Of a stretch of DNA of 64,000 nt, positions 51,043 to 60,252 are shown one piece after another. Position numbers and translations under genes: made by a program. Source of the DNA: Natronobacterium haloterrestre (GTDB taxonomy: Archaea; Halobacteriota; Halobacteria; Halobacteriales; Natrialbaceae). The stretch's first letter is position 1, and every line of letters begins with the position of its first letter. The stretch covers positions 62,001-126,000 of the forward strand of contig NZ_FOKW01000004.1 of the NCBI RefSeq assembly GCF_900112205.1, given 5' to 3'. Under the pieces are notes generated by a model. The model was not told where the DNA came from. It saw only the letters and a list, made by a program, of their open reading frames with translations, and did not search any database.

Positions 51043-53115
51043 ATGACCGGTGACATCGAGACACTCGAGGAGCTGAGCACTGAATACAAGGAATCGATGC
51101 CCGCTGACCTGCGGGAAACCAAGTCCTTCGACTGGTACCTCGAGGAGGTGTACGAGGACCCGAAGATCGCTCGCAACGCCCACCAGCGCGTCGCGGACAT
51201 GTTCGACTACTACGGGACGACCTACGACGAGACGGAGGGGGTCGTCGAGTACCAGTTGGCGAGCGAGGATCCGCTCAACGACGGCGAGAACACGTTCTAC
51301 GGGCGGGTGATCCACCAGTCGATCCACGAGTTCGTCAACAAGGTGAAATCGGGCGCGAGGCGGCTGGGTCCCGAGCGGCGCATCAAGCTCCTGCTGGGGC
51401 CGGTCGGCTCCGGGAAGTCCCACTTCGACAAACAGGTCCGCCAGTACTTCGAGGACTACACGCTGCGCGAGGAGGGGCGGATGTACACCTTCGAGTGGAA
51501 GAACCTCTGTGACGTCGTCCAGGACCAGGACCCGGCCGACGACACCGTCCGCTCCCCGATGAACCAGGATCCGCTCGTGCTCCTCCCGCTCGAGCAGCGC
51601 CAGCGAGTCATCGACGACCTCAACGAGCGACTCGACGCGCCGTACACGATCCAGAACGAGCAGTCGCTGGATCCCGAGAGCGAGTTCTACATGGACAAGC
51701 TGCTGGCGTACTACGAGGACGACCTCCAGCAGGTCCTCGAGAACCACATCGAGATCGTTCGCCTGGTCGCCGACGAGAACAAGCGCCAGGCCCTGGAGAC
51801 GTTCGAGCCCAAGGACAAGAAGAACCAGGACGAGACCGAGCTGACGGGCGACGTCAACTACTCGAAGATCGCCATCTACGGCGAGTCGGACCCGCGGGCG
51901 TTCGACTACTCGGGGGCGTTCTGTAACGCCAACCGGGGTGTCTTCTCCGGCGAGGAGCTGCTGAAGCTCCAGCGGGAGTTCCTCTACGACTTCCTGCACG
52001 CCACCCAGGAGCAGACGATCAAGCCGAAGAACAACCCCCGGATCGACATCGACCAGGTGATCGTCGGCCGGACGAACATGCCCGAGTACAAGGACAAGAA
52101 GGGCGACGAGAAGATGGAGGCGTTCAACGACCGCACCAAGCGGATCGACTTCCCGTACGTCCTGTCCTACGAGGACGAGGCCAGCATCTACGAGAAGATG
52201 CTCAACAACGCCGACGTCCCCGACATCAACGTCGAGCCTCACACGCTCGAGATGGCGGGACTGTTCGGCGTCCTCACCCGGATCGAAGAACCCGACGCCG
52301 AGACCGTCGACCTGCTCTCGAAGGCCAAGGCCTACAACGGCGAGATCGACGAGGGCGACGACATCGACGTCAAGAAGCTTCGGGAAGAGGCCGAGCAGAA
52401 GGCCGAGATCGGCGAGGGTATGATCGGCGTCTCGCCGCGGTTCATCGGCGACGAAATCGCCGAGGCGATCATGGACTCGAAGCACCGCTCCAGGGGCTTC
52501 CTCTCGCCGCTTACGGTGTTCAACTTCTTCGAGGAGAACTTAGAGCACCACGGTTCGATCCCCGAAGACCAGTTCCAGACCTACTACCGCTACCTCGAGA
52601 CGGTCCGCGAGGAGTACAAGGAACGCGCCATCGAGGACGTCCGCCACGCGCTGGCCTACGACGTCGACGAGATCCAGCGCCAGGGCGAGAAGTACATGGA
52701 CCACGTCATGGCCTACATCGACGACGACACGATCGAGGACGAGTTGACCGGGCGAGAACAGGAGCCCGACGAGACGTTCCTGCGCTCGGTCGAGGAGAAA
52801 CTCGACATTCCGGAGGACCGCAAGGACGACTTCCGCCAGGAAGTCTCGAACTGGGTCTCCCGCCGTGCCCGCGAGGGCGAGGCGTTCAACCCGCAGGACA
52901 ACGAGCGCCTGCGCCGCGCCCTGGAGCGCAAGCTCTGGGAGGACAAGAAGCACAACATCAACTTCTCCGCCCTGGTCAGCGCAAACGAGTTCGACGACGA
53001 CGAACGGTCCTCGTGGATCGACGCCCTGATGGAACAGGGCTACTCCGAGGGCGGCGCGAAGGAAGTGCTCGAGTTCGCCGGCGCGGAGGTCGCCAAGGCC
53101 GAGATGGAAGACTAA
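51043..53115 (+). CDS. prkA1: PrkA-type serine protein kinase (AAA domain), first paralogue
   Basis: PrkA/YeaG proteins are AAA-type ATPases with protein kinase activity, linked to sporulation in Bacillus and to nitrogen stress in enterobacteria. This 690-residue copy has SFDWYLEEVYEDPKIARNAH, then QRVADMFDYYG (the PrkA N-terminal mark), Walker A GPVGSGKS (119-126), and later GAFCNANRGVFSGEELLKLQ, FLHATQEQTIKPKNNPRIDI, DQVIVGRTNMPEYKD and FNDRTKRIDFPYVLSYEDEA, all matching PrkA. The C-terminal half is a helical kinase-related domain. It is the first of four genes on one transcript; the next starts 1 bp after its stop. The symbol is descriptive. Confidence 0.92.
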   Translation: MTGDIETLEELSTEYKESMPADLRETKSFDWYLEEVYEDPKIARNAHQRVADMFDYYGTTYDETEGVVEYQLASEDPLNDGENTFYGRVIHQSIHEFVNKVKSGARRLGPERRIKLLLGPVGSGKSHFDKQVRQYFEDYTLREEGRMYTFEWKNLCDVVQDQDPADDTVRSPMNQDPLVLLPLEQRQRVIDDLNERLDAPYTIQNEQSLDPESEFYMDKLLAYYEDDLQQVLENHIEIVRLVADENKRQALETFEPKDKKNQDETELTGDVNYSKIAIYGESDPRAFDYSGAFCNANRGVFSGEELLKLQREFLYDFLHATQEQTIKPKNNPRIDIDQVIVGRTNMPEYKDKKGDEKMEAFNDRTKRIDFPYVLSYEDEASIYEKMLNNADVPDINVEPHTLEMAGLFGVLTRIEEPDAETVDLLSKAKAYNGEIDEGDDIDVKKLREEAEQKAEIGEGMIGVSPRFIGDEIAEAIMDSKHRSRGFLSPLTVFNFFEENLEHHGSIPEDQFQTYYRYLETVREEYKERAIEDVRHALAYDVDEIQRQGEKYMDHVMAYIDDDTIEDELTGREQEPDETFLRSVEEKLDIPEDRKDDFRQEVSNWVSRRAREGEAFNPQDNERLRRALERKLWEDKKHNINFSALVSANEFDDDERSSWIDALMEQGYSEGGAKEVLEFAGAEVAKAEMED

Positions 53116-53116
53116 C

Positions 53117-55402
53117 ATGACCGGCAACGACTACGTCACCGAGGCCGACCGCGAACTCGAGGCGACCTACGAGGAGCCGATGAGCCTCGCGGCGTACGTC
53201 GACCGGATCTTCGAGAACCCGACGATCGCCTCCCACGCCTCGAAGTACCTGCTCGAGGCGATCGAGGCCGCCGGTACCCGGACCGTCGTCGAAGAAGGCG
53301 AGGAGAAAGAGCGGTACCGCTTCTTCGACGACCCGCACAACGACGGCGAGCACGCCATCCTCGGCAACACCGAGGTCCTGAACGGGTTCGTCGACGACCT
53401 CCGGTCGATCGCCGCCGGCCGGGCGAAAGACGAGAAGATCATCTGGTTCGAGGGGCCCACCGCGACCGGCAAGTCCGAACTCAAGCGCTGTCTCGTCAAC
53501 GGGCTGCGCGAGTACTCGAAGACGCCCGAAGGTCGACGATACACCCTCGAGTGGAACGTCGCGACGGCCGAGGCCGGCGAACGCGGACTGAGCTACGGCA
53601 GCGATCCGACCGCCACGGACGAGCAGAACTGGTACGAGAGCCCGGTCCAGGCCCATCCCCTCTCGGTGTTCCCGGAGGAGGTCCGCGAACGGCTGCTGGC
53701 CGACCTGAACGACGACCTCGAGGACCACGTCCCCGTCAGGGTCGACGCCGAACTCGACCCGTTCTCGCGGGAGGCCTACGACTACCTCGAGGAGCGGTAC
53801 CGTCGGGATGGCGAGGAGGAACTGTTCTCGGCTATCGCCGACGAGAACCACCTCCGGGTCAAGAACTACGTCGTCGACGTCGGTCAGGGGGTCGGCGTCC
53901 TCCACAGCGAGGACGAGGGCCGGCCCAAGGAGCGACTCGTTGGCTCCTGGATGCACGGCATGCTCCAGGAACTCGACTCGCGGGGGCGCAAGAACCCGCA
54001 GGCGTTCAGCTACGACGGGGTGCTCTCGCAGGGCAACGGCGTCCTCACCATCGTCGAAGACGCAGCACAGCACGCGGACCTGCTCCAGAAGCTGCTGAAC
54101 GTCCCCGACGAACAGTCCGTGAAACTGGACAAGGGGATCGGGATGGACGTCGACACCCAGATGCTGATCATCTCGAATCCCGACCTCGAGGCCCAGTTGA
54201 ACCAGCACTCGGATCGCAACGGGATGGACCCGCTGAAGGCGCTCAAACGGCGGCTCGACAAACACCGCTTTGGCTACCTGACGAACCTCAGCCTCGAGTG
54301 TGAACTCATCCGCCGCGAACTGACAAACGAGACGGAGGTCTGGGAGGCCGACAGCTACGACGAACTCGAGAATCGCATCCGCGAGCCGGTGAGGGTGACG
54401 ATCAAGGACCAGGACGGCGACGTCCGGACCCAGGAGTTCGCGCCCCACGCCATCGAGGCGGCCGCGCTGTACGCGGTCGTCACCCGGCTGGACGAGGAGA
54501 ACCTGCCCAACGGGCTGGACCTTGTCGACAAAGCCAAGATCTACGATCAGGGCTACCTCCAGGAGGGCGACACCCGCCGCGAAAAAGAGGAGTTCGACTT
54601 CGACGACGACGGCGAGGACGGCGAACACGGGATCCCGGTCACCTACACCCGGGACACCCTCGCGGAACTCCTCCAGACCGACCGCGACCGACACCACGCC
54701 GAACTCCCCGTCGAGAACGTGGTCATGCCTCGCGACGTGCTGAACACGATGGCGGAGGGACTGGGCGACGCGCCCGTCTTCTCGACGGGCGAGCGCTCGG
54801 AGTTCGAGAACCGCGTCGTGCCGGTGAAAAACTACATCTACGACCGACAGGAGGCCGACGTCATCGAGGCCATCATGCACGAGAAACGCGTCGACGAGGA
54901 GACCGTCGGGGAGTACGTCGAACACGTCTACGCGTGGGAGACGGACGAACCGCTGTACAACGACCGCGGCGAGGAGGTCGAACCGGACCCGCTGAAGATG
55001 AAGCTGTTCGAGGTCGAACACCTCGGACGGTTCTCCGAGGACGACTACGAGGGGAACCTCCCCCGCGAGAGTGTCCGGAACTTCCGCCGCGAGAAGGTCA
55101 TCACCTCGCTGAACCGCCACGCCTGGGAGCACCGCGACGAGGATTTCTCGGTCCAGGACGTCGACCTCACGGCGATCCCGGTCATCAAGAGCGTCCTCGA
55201 GAGCCACGACTGGGACGACGTCAAGCGGACCTTCGAGGACTTCGATCCTCGCCAGTGGGACGACCCGCCGAGCGGGACCGAGACGGCGTCGGTCAAGGAG
55301 GACACGATCGAGACGCTGGTCGAGGAGTTCGACTACTCCGAGGCGTCGGCCGAACTGACCAGCAGACACGTCATGGGACAGGTGAGCTACCGATGGGACT
55401 GA
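53117..55402 (+). CDS. prkA2: PrkA-type protein kinase, second divergent paralogue
   Basis: The 761-residue protein is a second PrkA with the same order: MSLAAYVDRIFENPTIASHA, then SKYLLEAIEAAG, Walker A GPTATGKS (113-120), FSYDGVLSQGNGVLTIVEDA, LNVPDEQSVKLDKGIGMDVD, TQMLIISNPD and LKRRLDKHRFGYLTNLSLEC. The P-loop differs from the first copy (TATGKS against VGSGKS), so they are old paralogues, not a recent duplication. The C-terminal region is rich in Glu and Asp. The two copies may form a hetero-oligomer. The last codons carry the ten bases ATGGGACTGA, which are repeated at the start of the next gene. Confidence 0.9.
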   Translation: MTGNDYVTEADRELEATYEEPMSLAAYVDRIFENPTIASHASKYLLEAIEAAGTRTVVEEGEEKERYRFFDDPHNDGEHAILGNTEVLNGFVDDLRSIAAGRAKDEKIIWFEGPTATGKSELKRCLVNGLREYSKTPEGRRYTLEWNVATAEAGERGLSYGSDPTATDEQNWYESPVQAHPLSVFPEEVRERLLADLNDDLEDHVPVRVDAELDPFSREAYDYLEERYRRDGEEELFSAIADENHLRVKNYVVDVGQGVGVLHSEDEGRPKERLVGSWMHGMLQELDSRGRKNPQAFSYDGVLSQGNGVLTIVEDAAQHADLLQKLLNVPDEQSVKLDKGIGMDVDTQMLIISNPDLEAQLNQHSDRNGMDPLKALKRRLDKHRFGYLTNLSLECELIRRELTNETEVWEADSYDELENRIREPVRVTIKDQDGDVRTQEFAPHAIEAAALYAVVTRLDEENLPNGLDLVDKAKIYDQGYLQEGDTRREKEEFDFDDDGEDGEHGIPVTYTRDTLAELLQTDRDRHHAELPVENVVMPRDVLNTMAEGLGDAPVFSTGERSEFENRVVPVKNYIYDRQEADVIEAIMHEKRVDEETVGEYVEHVYAWETDEPLYNDRGEEVEPDPLKMKLFEVEHLGRFSEDDYEGNLPRESVRNFRREKVITSLNRHAWEHRDEDFSVQDVDLTAIPVIKSVLESHDWDDVKRTFEDFDPRQWDDPPSGTETASVKEDTIETLVEEFDYSEASAELTSRHVMGQVSYRWD

Positions 55403-55428
55403 ATAACGAGAACCGACCATGGGACTGA
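55393..55428 (+). repeat. Duplicated junction ATGGGACTGA with an 11-codon bridging frame
   Basis: ATGGGACTGA occurs at 55393-55402, where its TGA is the prkA2 stop, and again at 55419-55428, where its ATG starts the DUF444 gene. The intervening 16 bp are unique. A frame from the first ATG runs 11 codons and stops at the second TGA, so it overlaps both neighbours by 10 bp. The simplest history is an ancestral 10-bp overlap between the two genes that was duplicated. Confidence 0.7.
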
Positions 55429-56747
55429 GAGACGACCTCGAACGATTCCGCGAAGTGGGCGAAAAGCGCCGCGAAGACCTGGCCGACTTCATCCAGTACG
55501 GCGACCTCGGGGGAAGCGGCGCGAACCAGATCAACATCCCGGTAAAGATCGTCTCCCTGCCGGAGTTCGAGTACGACCAGCGCGACCAGGGCGGCGTCGG
55601 CCAGGGCGACGGCGACACGCCAGACACCGGCCAGCCGGTGGGCCAGCCACAGCCCCAGCCCGGCGAGGACGGCGACGAGGGCGACGAACCCGGCGAGGAA
55701 GGCGGCGAGCACGAGTACTACGAGATGGACCCCGAGGAGTTCGCCGAGGAACTCGACGAGGAACTCGGGCTCGACCTCGACCCCAAGGGGAAGAAGGTCA
55801 TCGAGGAGAAGGAAGGCCCCTACACCGACATGACACGGACGGGCCCCGACAGCACGCTCGACTTCGAGCGGATGTTCAAGGAGGGGCTCAAGCGCAAACT
55901 CGCGATGGACTTCGACGAGGACTTCCTGCGGGAAGTCTGCAAGGTCGAGGGCTTCGGCCCCCGCGACGTCTTCGAGTGGGCCCGCGGCGAGAGCATCCCC
56001 GTCTCGATGGCCTGGATCGAGGAGGCCTACGCCAACATTCCCGAGGACGAGCGCGACGAGTGGTCGTCGGTCGACGAACTCGAGTCGGAAGTCGAACGCG
56101 AGTCGATCCAGCAACAGATCCGGAGGGAGGGGATCAAACACGTCCCCTTCCGCCGCGAGGACGAGCGGTACCGTTACCCGGAGATCATCGAGGAGAAAGA
56201 GAAGAACGTCGTCGTCGTCAACATCCGGGACGTCTCCGGCTCGATGCGCGAGAAGAAGCGCGAACTCGTCGAGCGGACGTTCACCCCGCTGGACTGGTAT
56301 CTCCAGGGGAAGTACGACAACGCCGAGTTCGTCTACATCGCCCACGACGCCGACGCCTGGCAGGTCGAACGAGACGACTTCTTCGGCATCCGCAGCGGCG
56401 GCGGGACGAAGATCTCGAGCGCGTACGAACTCGCCCAGGAACTGCTGGAGGAGTACCCCTGGACCGACTGGAACCGGTACGTCTTCGCCGCGGGCGACTC
56501 CGAGAACTCCTCGAACGACACCGAAGAGCGGGTGATCCCGCTGATGGAGGAGATCCCGGCGAACCTCCACGCCTACGTGGAGACCCAGCCCAGCGGCAAC
56601 GCGATCAACGCCACCCACGCCGAGGAACTCGAGCGCCACTTCGGCCCCGACTCCGACGACGTCGCGGTGGCCTACGTCAACAGCAAGGGGGACGTGACCG
56701 ACGCGATCTACGAGATCCTGAGCACCGAAGGTGAGACCGATGAGTAA
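55419..56747 (+). CDS. yeaH: DUF444/YeaH-family protein with VWA-like domain
   Basis: The 442-residue protein is the usual partner of PrkA kinases. The N-terminus [20 protein letters not shown] and [20 protein letters not shown] fits the family. Residues 55-100 are a Gly/Gln/Asp/Pro-rich linker. The C-terminal half holds [20 protein letters not shown] with a DxSxS metal site (Asp271, Ser273, Ser275), then [56 protein letters not shown] and [23 protein letters not shown]-type metal binding suggests protein-protein assembly, perhaps as a PrkA substrate or adaptor. The symbol follows the enterobacterial homologue. Confidence 0.92.
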   Translation: MGLRDDLERFREVGEKRREDLADFIQYGDLGGSGANQINIPVKIVSLPEFEYDQRDQGGVGQGDGDTPDTGQPVGQPQPQPGEDGDEGDEPGEEGGEHEYYEMDPEEFAEELDEELGLDLDPKGKKVIEEKEGPYTDMTRTGPDSTLDFERMFKEGLKRKLAMDFDEDFLREVCKVEGFGPRDVFEWARGESIPVSMAWIEEAYANIPEDERDEWSSVDELESEVERESIQQQIRREGIKHVPFRREDERYRYPEIIEEKEKNVVVVNIRDVSGSMREKKRELVERTFTPLDWYLQGKYDNAEFVYIAHDADAWQVERDDFFGIRSGGGTKISSAYELAQELLEEYPWTDWNRYVFAAGDSENSSNDTEERVIPLMEEIPANLHAYVETQPSGNAINATHAEELERHFGPDSDDVAVAYVNSKGDVTDAIYEILSTEGETDE

Positions 56748-56847
56748 CGAAGCGAACGAAGTTCGCTTCGGCCCTCGCGCCAGCGCGAGGACCGATGCAC
56801 GCGAAGCGCGCATCGAACCCACGAAAACCGGTGGTTTTCATGAGTAA
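56740..56847 (+). repeat. 92-bp hairpin-rich insertion flanked by 8-bp direct repeats ATGAGTAA, with a 35-codon frame
   Basis: ATGAGTAA stands at 56740-56747 (stop of the DUF444 gene) and at 56840-56847 (start of the SpoVR gene). Between them 92 bp hold four hairpins: GAAGCGAAC-3-GTTCGCTTC, CCTCGCG-4-CGCGAGG, GATGC/GCATC, and GAAAACC-3-GGTTTTC. The exact 8-bp repeat looks like a target-site duplication of an ancestral 8-bp gene overlap. A frame from the first ATG stays open for 35 codons and stops at the second repeat, so the insertion does not break translational coupling. MITE-like; no transposase is present. Confidence 0.7.
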
Positions 56848-58867
56848 GCGCAATTCCAACGCGGATCGGTTCCGCAAACAGGCGATCGCGGGCGACCTCG
56901 AGGAGCCAGTCGCGGAGGCTCGCAACCTCGCCGAGAAACTGGGCCTCGAGCCCTACCCGGTCAAGTACTGGATCATCGACTACGACGAGATGAACGAACT
57001 CATCGCTTACGGCGGCTTCCAGAGTCGCTACCCACACTGGCGGTGGGGGATGCAGTACGACAAACAGCGCAAGCAGGGCCAGTACGGCGGGGGCAAGGCC
57101 TTCGAGATCGTCAACAACGACAACCCGGCTCACGCCTTCCTCCAGGAGTCGAACACGCTGGCCGACCAGAAGGCCGTCATCACCCACGTCGAAGCCCACT
57201 CCGACTTCTTCGCGAAGAACGAGTGGTTCGGCCTGTTCACCGACGGCCGGGCCGACGAGGAGCAGGTCAACGCCGCCGCCATGCTCGAGCGCCACGCGCG
57301 AGCGATCGACGACTACATGTCCGATCCCGAGATCGACCGCGCGGAGGTCGAGAAGTGGATCGACCACTGCCTCTCGCTCGAGGACAACATCGACCAGCAC
57401 CGCGTCTTCCAGCGCCGCCTCGAGGTCGAGGGGCCGCCGGAGGACCTCGACGAGGACCTAGCGGCGAAACTGGACGAACTCGAACTCTCCGACGAGATCA
57501 AAGGCGAAGTGTTCGACGAGGAGTGGGTCGAGAAACTCGAGGAGCGAGACGAACAGGTCACGTTCCCCGACCAGCCCCAGAAGGACCTGCTGGCGTTCGT
57601 CCGCGAGCACGGCAAGCAGTACGACGAGGAGTCCGAGCGGGCCGTCGAGATGGCCGAGTGGCAACGCGACGTGCTCGACATGATGCGGGCCGAGGCGTAC
57701 TACTTCGCCGCCCAGAAGATGACGAAGGTGATGAACGAGGGGTGGGCCGCCTACTGGGAGTCGACGATGATGACCGACGAGCGGTTCGCCGGCGACGACG
57801 AGTTCCTCAACTACGCCGACCACATGGCGAAGGTACTCGCCTCCGGCGGACTCAACCCCTACAGCCTCGGCATGGAGCTGTGGGAGTACGTCGAGAACAC
57901 GACGAACCGCCGCGAGGTCCTCGAGCGCCTGCTGCGCGTCGAGGGGATCTCCTGGCGCAACCTCACCGACGTCGTCGACTTCGGCGACGTCCTCGAGACG
58001 CTCGAGCCGCCGGCAGCGATCGCCGAGATCACGCCGGAAACCCTCGACGACCTCAAGGAAGTGTCCGACGAGTGGGTCGACCGCGAGGCCCTCGAGGCCG
58101 CCCAGGAGGGAGAGATCGACGTCGCGAAGTACCCCTGGAAGGTGCTGACCTACGAGGGGCTGGCCCGTCGACATTACTCGCTGGTCAAGCGCCAGCACCG
58201 CGGGTTCCTCTCGCGGGTCTCCCAGAACGAACTCGAGCGGATCGGCCGCTACCTGTTCGACGACGCCCGTTACTCGTCGGTGGAGGAGGCCCTCGAGGAC
58301 GTCGACTTCGCCGCGGGCTGGGACCGCATGTTCGACGTCCGGGAGAGCCACAACGACGTGACCTTCCTCGACGAGTTCCTCACGGAGGAGTTCATCACCG
58401 AGAACCACTACTTCACCTACGAGCACTCGAAGGCGACCGGCCAGTTCCACGTCGCCAGCGACGCCGCCGAGGACGTCAAGAAGAAGCTCCTGTTGCAGTT
58501 CACCAACTTCGGGAAGCCGACGATCGCCGTCTACGACGGCAACTACAACAACGCCAACGAACTCCTGCTGGGACACCAGTACAACGGCGTCATGCTGGAC
58601 ATCGGGCAGGCCCAGGAGACCCTCAAGCGGATCTTCGAACTGTGGGGTCGGCCCGTGAACCTCCTGACCATCGTCAAGGAAGTCGACGAACACGACGTCG
58701 AGGTCGCGAAACGACGCAACCGCGAACCCGAGGCCGAGGAACGCGGGAAACTGATCCGGTACGACGGCGACGAGGTAACGACGGAGACCGTCCCCTGGGA
58801 GGAAGTCGAACATCTCGCGGCCGACGACGTCGACTACGACACGAAGCCCGAGGATTGGCTCGCCTGA
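56840..58867 (+). CDS. spoVR: SpoVR/YcgB family protein
   Basis: The 675-residue protein starts at ATG 56840 (an in-frame ATG at 56795 lies inside the inserted repeat and is not credible). It opens NADRFRKQAIAGDLEEPVAE and has the family marks YPVKYWIIDYDEMNELIAYG, GFQSRYPHWRWGMQYDKQRK, YEIVNNDNPAHAF-like (FEIVNNDNPAHAFLQESNTL), KAVITHVEAHSDFFAKNEWF, EGWAAYWESTMMTDER, and LTEEFITENHYFTYEHSK. SpoVR proteins are co-conserved with PrkA and DUF444; their biochemical role is unknown. The C-terminal 60 residues are acidic. This closes the PrkA operon. Confidence 0.93.
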   Translation: MSKRNSNADRFRKQAIAGDLEEPVAEARNLAEKLGLEPYPVKYWIIDYDEMNELIAYGGFQSRYPHWRWGMQYDKQRKQGQYGGGKAFEIVNNDNPAHAFLQESNTLADQKAVITHVEAHSDFFAKNEWFGLFTDGRADEEQVNAAAMLERHARAIDDYMSDPEIDRAEVEKWIDHCLSLEDNIDQHRVFQRRLEVEGPPEDLDEDLAAKLDELELSDEIKGEVFDEEWVEKLEERDEQVTFPDQPQKDLLAFVREHGKQYDEESERAVEMAEWQRDVLDMMRAEAYYFAAQKMTKVMNEGWAAYWESTMMTDERFAGDDEFLNYADHMAKVLASGGLNPYSLGMELWEYVENTTNRREVLERLLRVEGISWRNLTDVVDFGDVLETLEPPAAIAEITPETLDDLKEVSDEWVDREALEAAQEGEIDVAKYPWKVLTYEGLARRHYSLVKRQHRGFLSRVSQNELERIGRYLFDDARYSSVEEALEDVDFAAGWDRMFDVRESHNDVTFLDEFLTEEFITENHYFTYEHSKATGQFHVASDAAEDVKKKLLLQFTNFGKPTIAVYDGNYNNANELLLGHQYNGVMLDIGQAQETLKRIFELWGRPVNLLTIVKEVDEHDVEVAKRRNREPEAEERGKLIRYDGDEVTTETVPWEEVEHLAADDVDYDTKPEDWLA

Positions 58868-58943
58868 AATATCTTTCTTCTATTGCAGTTCGGATTAAAC
58901 TGACGGAAGGTTTTTCTTTACGATGGAACATTGAGCGGACACC

Positions 58944-59771
58944 ATGGACGGGGAAGGGGGAAACGCCGTGGGACAGCACCGCGATTCCGAAGCGGGGGAA
59001 GACGCCGGTTCGGGGGCCGGCGGCGACTCCAGCGTCGGTTCGAGCGCGGACGTCTCGTCAGGGGCGTCGGAGTTCGACCTGCCGTCGGTCCTCGCTCGAC
59101 TCGACGATCCGACGCCGGCGACGCGCCGCGAGGCCGTCGACCGGATCCGGGACGCCATCGACCACGAAGAGCGTCCCGAACGCTGTCTGCCGGCCGTCCC
59201 GAAGCTACGAACGCTACTCGAGGAATCGACAGCGGAGATCGACTATCACGACGAGGTCGCGTACTGTCTGGCGGAACTGGCCGCCGAGTCACCGACGGAC
59301 GTCGCGCCGTCGACCGACGCGATCGCCGGGTTCGTCGACGATCACGACTCGCACGCGGCGACGCCCGACCTGCTTCGCTGTCTCGCCGCCGTCGCCGCCG
59401 AGCGGCCCGCCGCGGTCGGCGACCACCTCGAGACCCTCGCCGTCGGCCTCGACCACGAGTCGCCCGCCGCACGGGCCGACGCCGCGACTGCACTGAGCCG
59501 CGTCGTGGAAGGAGCGAGCGACGACGACGTGGCCGGTATCGAGGCCGGGGACATCGACGCGACCCTCCCGTGGGGCCGCGTGCTCGAATCCCTCGAGGAC
59601 GATCCGGCCTCCGTCCGGGAGAACGCGTGTCGGGTAATCGGGTTCGCGACCGAACTGGAGATCGAACTCGAGGTCGACGCCGTCCGGGACCGTCTCGCGG
59701 CGCTGGCGGACGGGGATTCCGTGCCCGCGGTCCGCGAGCGGGCGGAGTGGGCGCTCGAGCGTCTCCCGTAA
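58944..59771 (+). CDS. HEAT-repeat protein
   Basis: The protein has 275 residues from ATG 58944. Residues 1-45 are a Gly/Ser/Asp-rich disordered lead. After SEFDLPSVLARLDDPTPATR come about six helical pairs with the HEAT spacing: REAVDRIRDAIDHEERP, DEVAYCLAELAAESPTDVAP, TPDLLRCLAAVAAERPAAVG, SPAARADAATALSRVVEGAS, PASVRENACRVIGFATELE and SVPAVRERAEWALERLP. Such solenoids bind proteins or act as lyases for phycobilin-type cofactors, but no catalytic residue is seen. It lies 76 bp after SpoVR on the same strand and could be an adaptor for the PrkA system. Confidence 0.85.
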   Translation: MDGEGGNAVGQHRDSEAGEDAGSGAGGDSSVGSSADVSSGASEFDLPSVLARLDDPTPATRREAVDRIRDAIDHEERPERCLPAVPKLRTLLEESTAEIDYHDEVAYCLAELAAESPTDVAPSTDAIAGFVDDHDSHAATPDLLRCLAAVAAERPAAVGDHLETLAVGLDHESPAARADAATALSRVVEGASDDDVAGIEAGDIDATLPWGRVLESLEDDPASVRENACRVIGFATELEIELEVDAVRDRLAALADGDSVPAVRERAEWALERLP

Positions 59772-59817
59772 CGGGACGACCGCAAAGGACGCCTCGCTCG
59801 CGACCGTACGAACCCGC

Positions 59818-60213
59818 ATGCGGACCACGTTTACAGTCGAGACCGACGCGAGGTTGACGACCGTCGACGTCACCGACCGGGTAGCAGACGCCGTGCCCGA
59901 CGACCTCTCGTCGGGAACTTGTACGGCATTCGTCGAGCACACGACGGCCGGGCTCGCCGTCCAGGAGAACGAATCCCGGCTCCGGGAGGACATCGAGTCG
60001 TTTTTCGCCGATCTCGTGCCGGACGAGGGCCACGCTCACGACCGGATCGACGACAACGCGGACTCACACCTCCGAGCGACGCTGCTCGGTCCCGAGGCGA
60101 CGCTTCCGGTAGCTGACGGCGACCTCGCGCTGGGGACCTGGCAGTCGCTCCTGCTGGTCGAGTGTGACGGGCCACGAACCCGGACGGTGTCGGTGACGAC
60201 GGTCGGGGACTGA
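59818..60213 (+). CDS. YjbQ/UPF0047 family protein (secondary thiamine-phosphate synthase-like)
   Basis: The protein has 131 residues and the compact UPF0047 fold. Typical segments are TTVDVTDRVADAVPDDLSSG, TCTAFVEHTTAGLAVQENES with the conserved His-Thr-Thr, LREDIESFFADLVPDEGHAH, DSHLRATLLGPEATLPVADG and LALGTWQSLLLVECDGPRTR. The conserved His and Glu residues form a likely metal site. In bacteria YjbQ has weak thiamine-phosphate synthase activity; the main role is not settled. It starts 46 bp after the HEAT gene. Confidence 0.93.
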   Translation: MRTTFTVETDARLTTVDVTDRVADAVPDDLSSGTCTAFVEHTTAGLAVQENESRLREDIESFFADLVPDEGHAHDRIDDNADSHLRATLLGPEATLPVADGDLALGTWQSLLLVECDGPRTRTVSVTTVGD

Positions 60214-60252
60214 GTGGCCGGTTCGGACCACCGAGTGCCCCAATCACGCCGA

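Noticed and set aside
50474-51046. 190-codon plus-strand frame in the gap before prkA1
   Set aside because: The product is an Arg/Asp/Ser-rich random-looking chain. The frame stays open because of high G+C content. No homologous feature or promoter fits.
52976-55627. Long antisense reading frame opposite the second PrkA gene
   Set aside because: Composition is that of a reversed coding strand; no motif is seen, and the plus-strand PrkA protein is complete.
56795-58867. Longer SpoVR start at ATG 56795
   Set aside because: The extra 15 codons fall inside the hairpin insertion and have no resemblance to the family start, whereas ATG 56840 sits in the duplicated junction.
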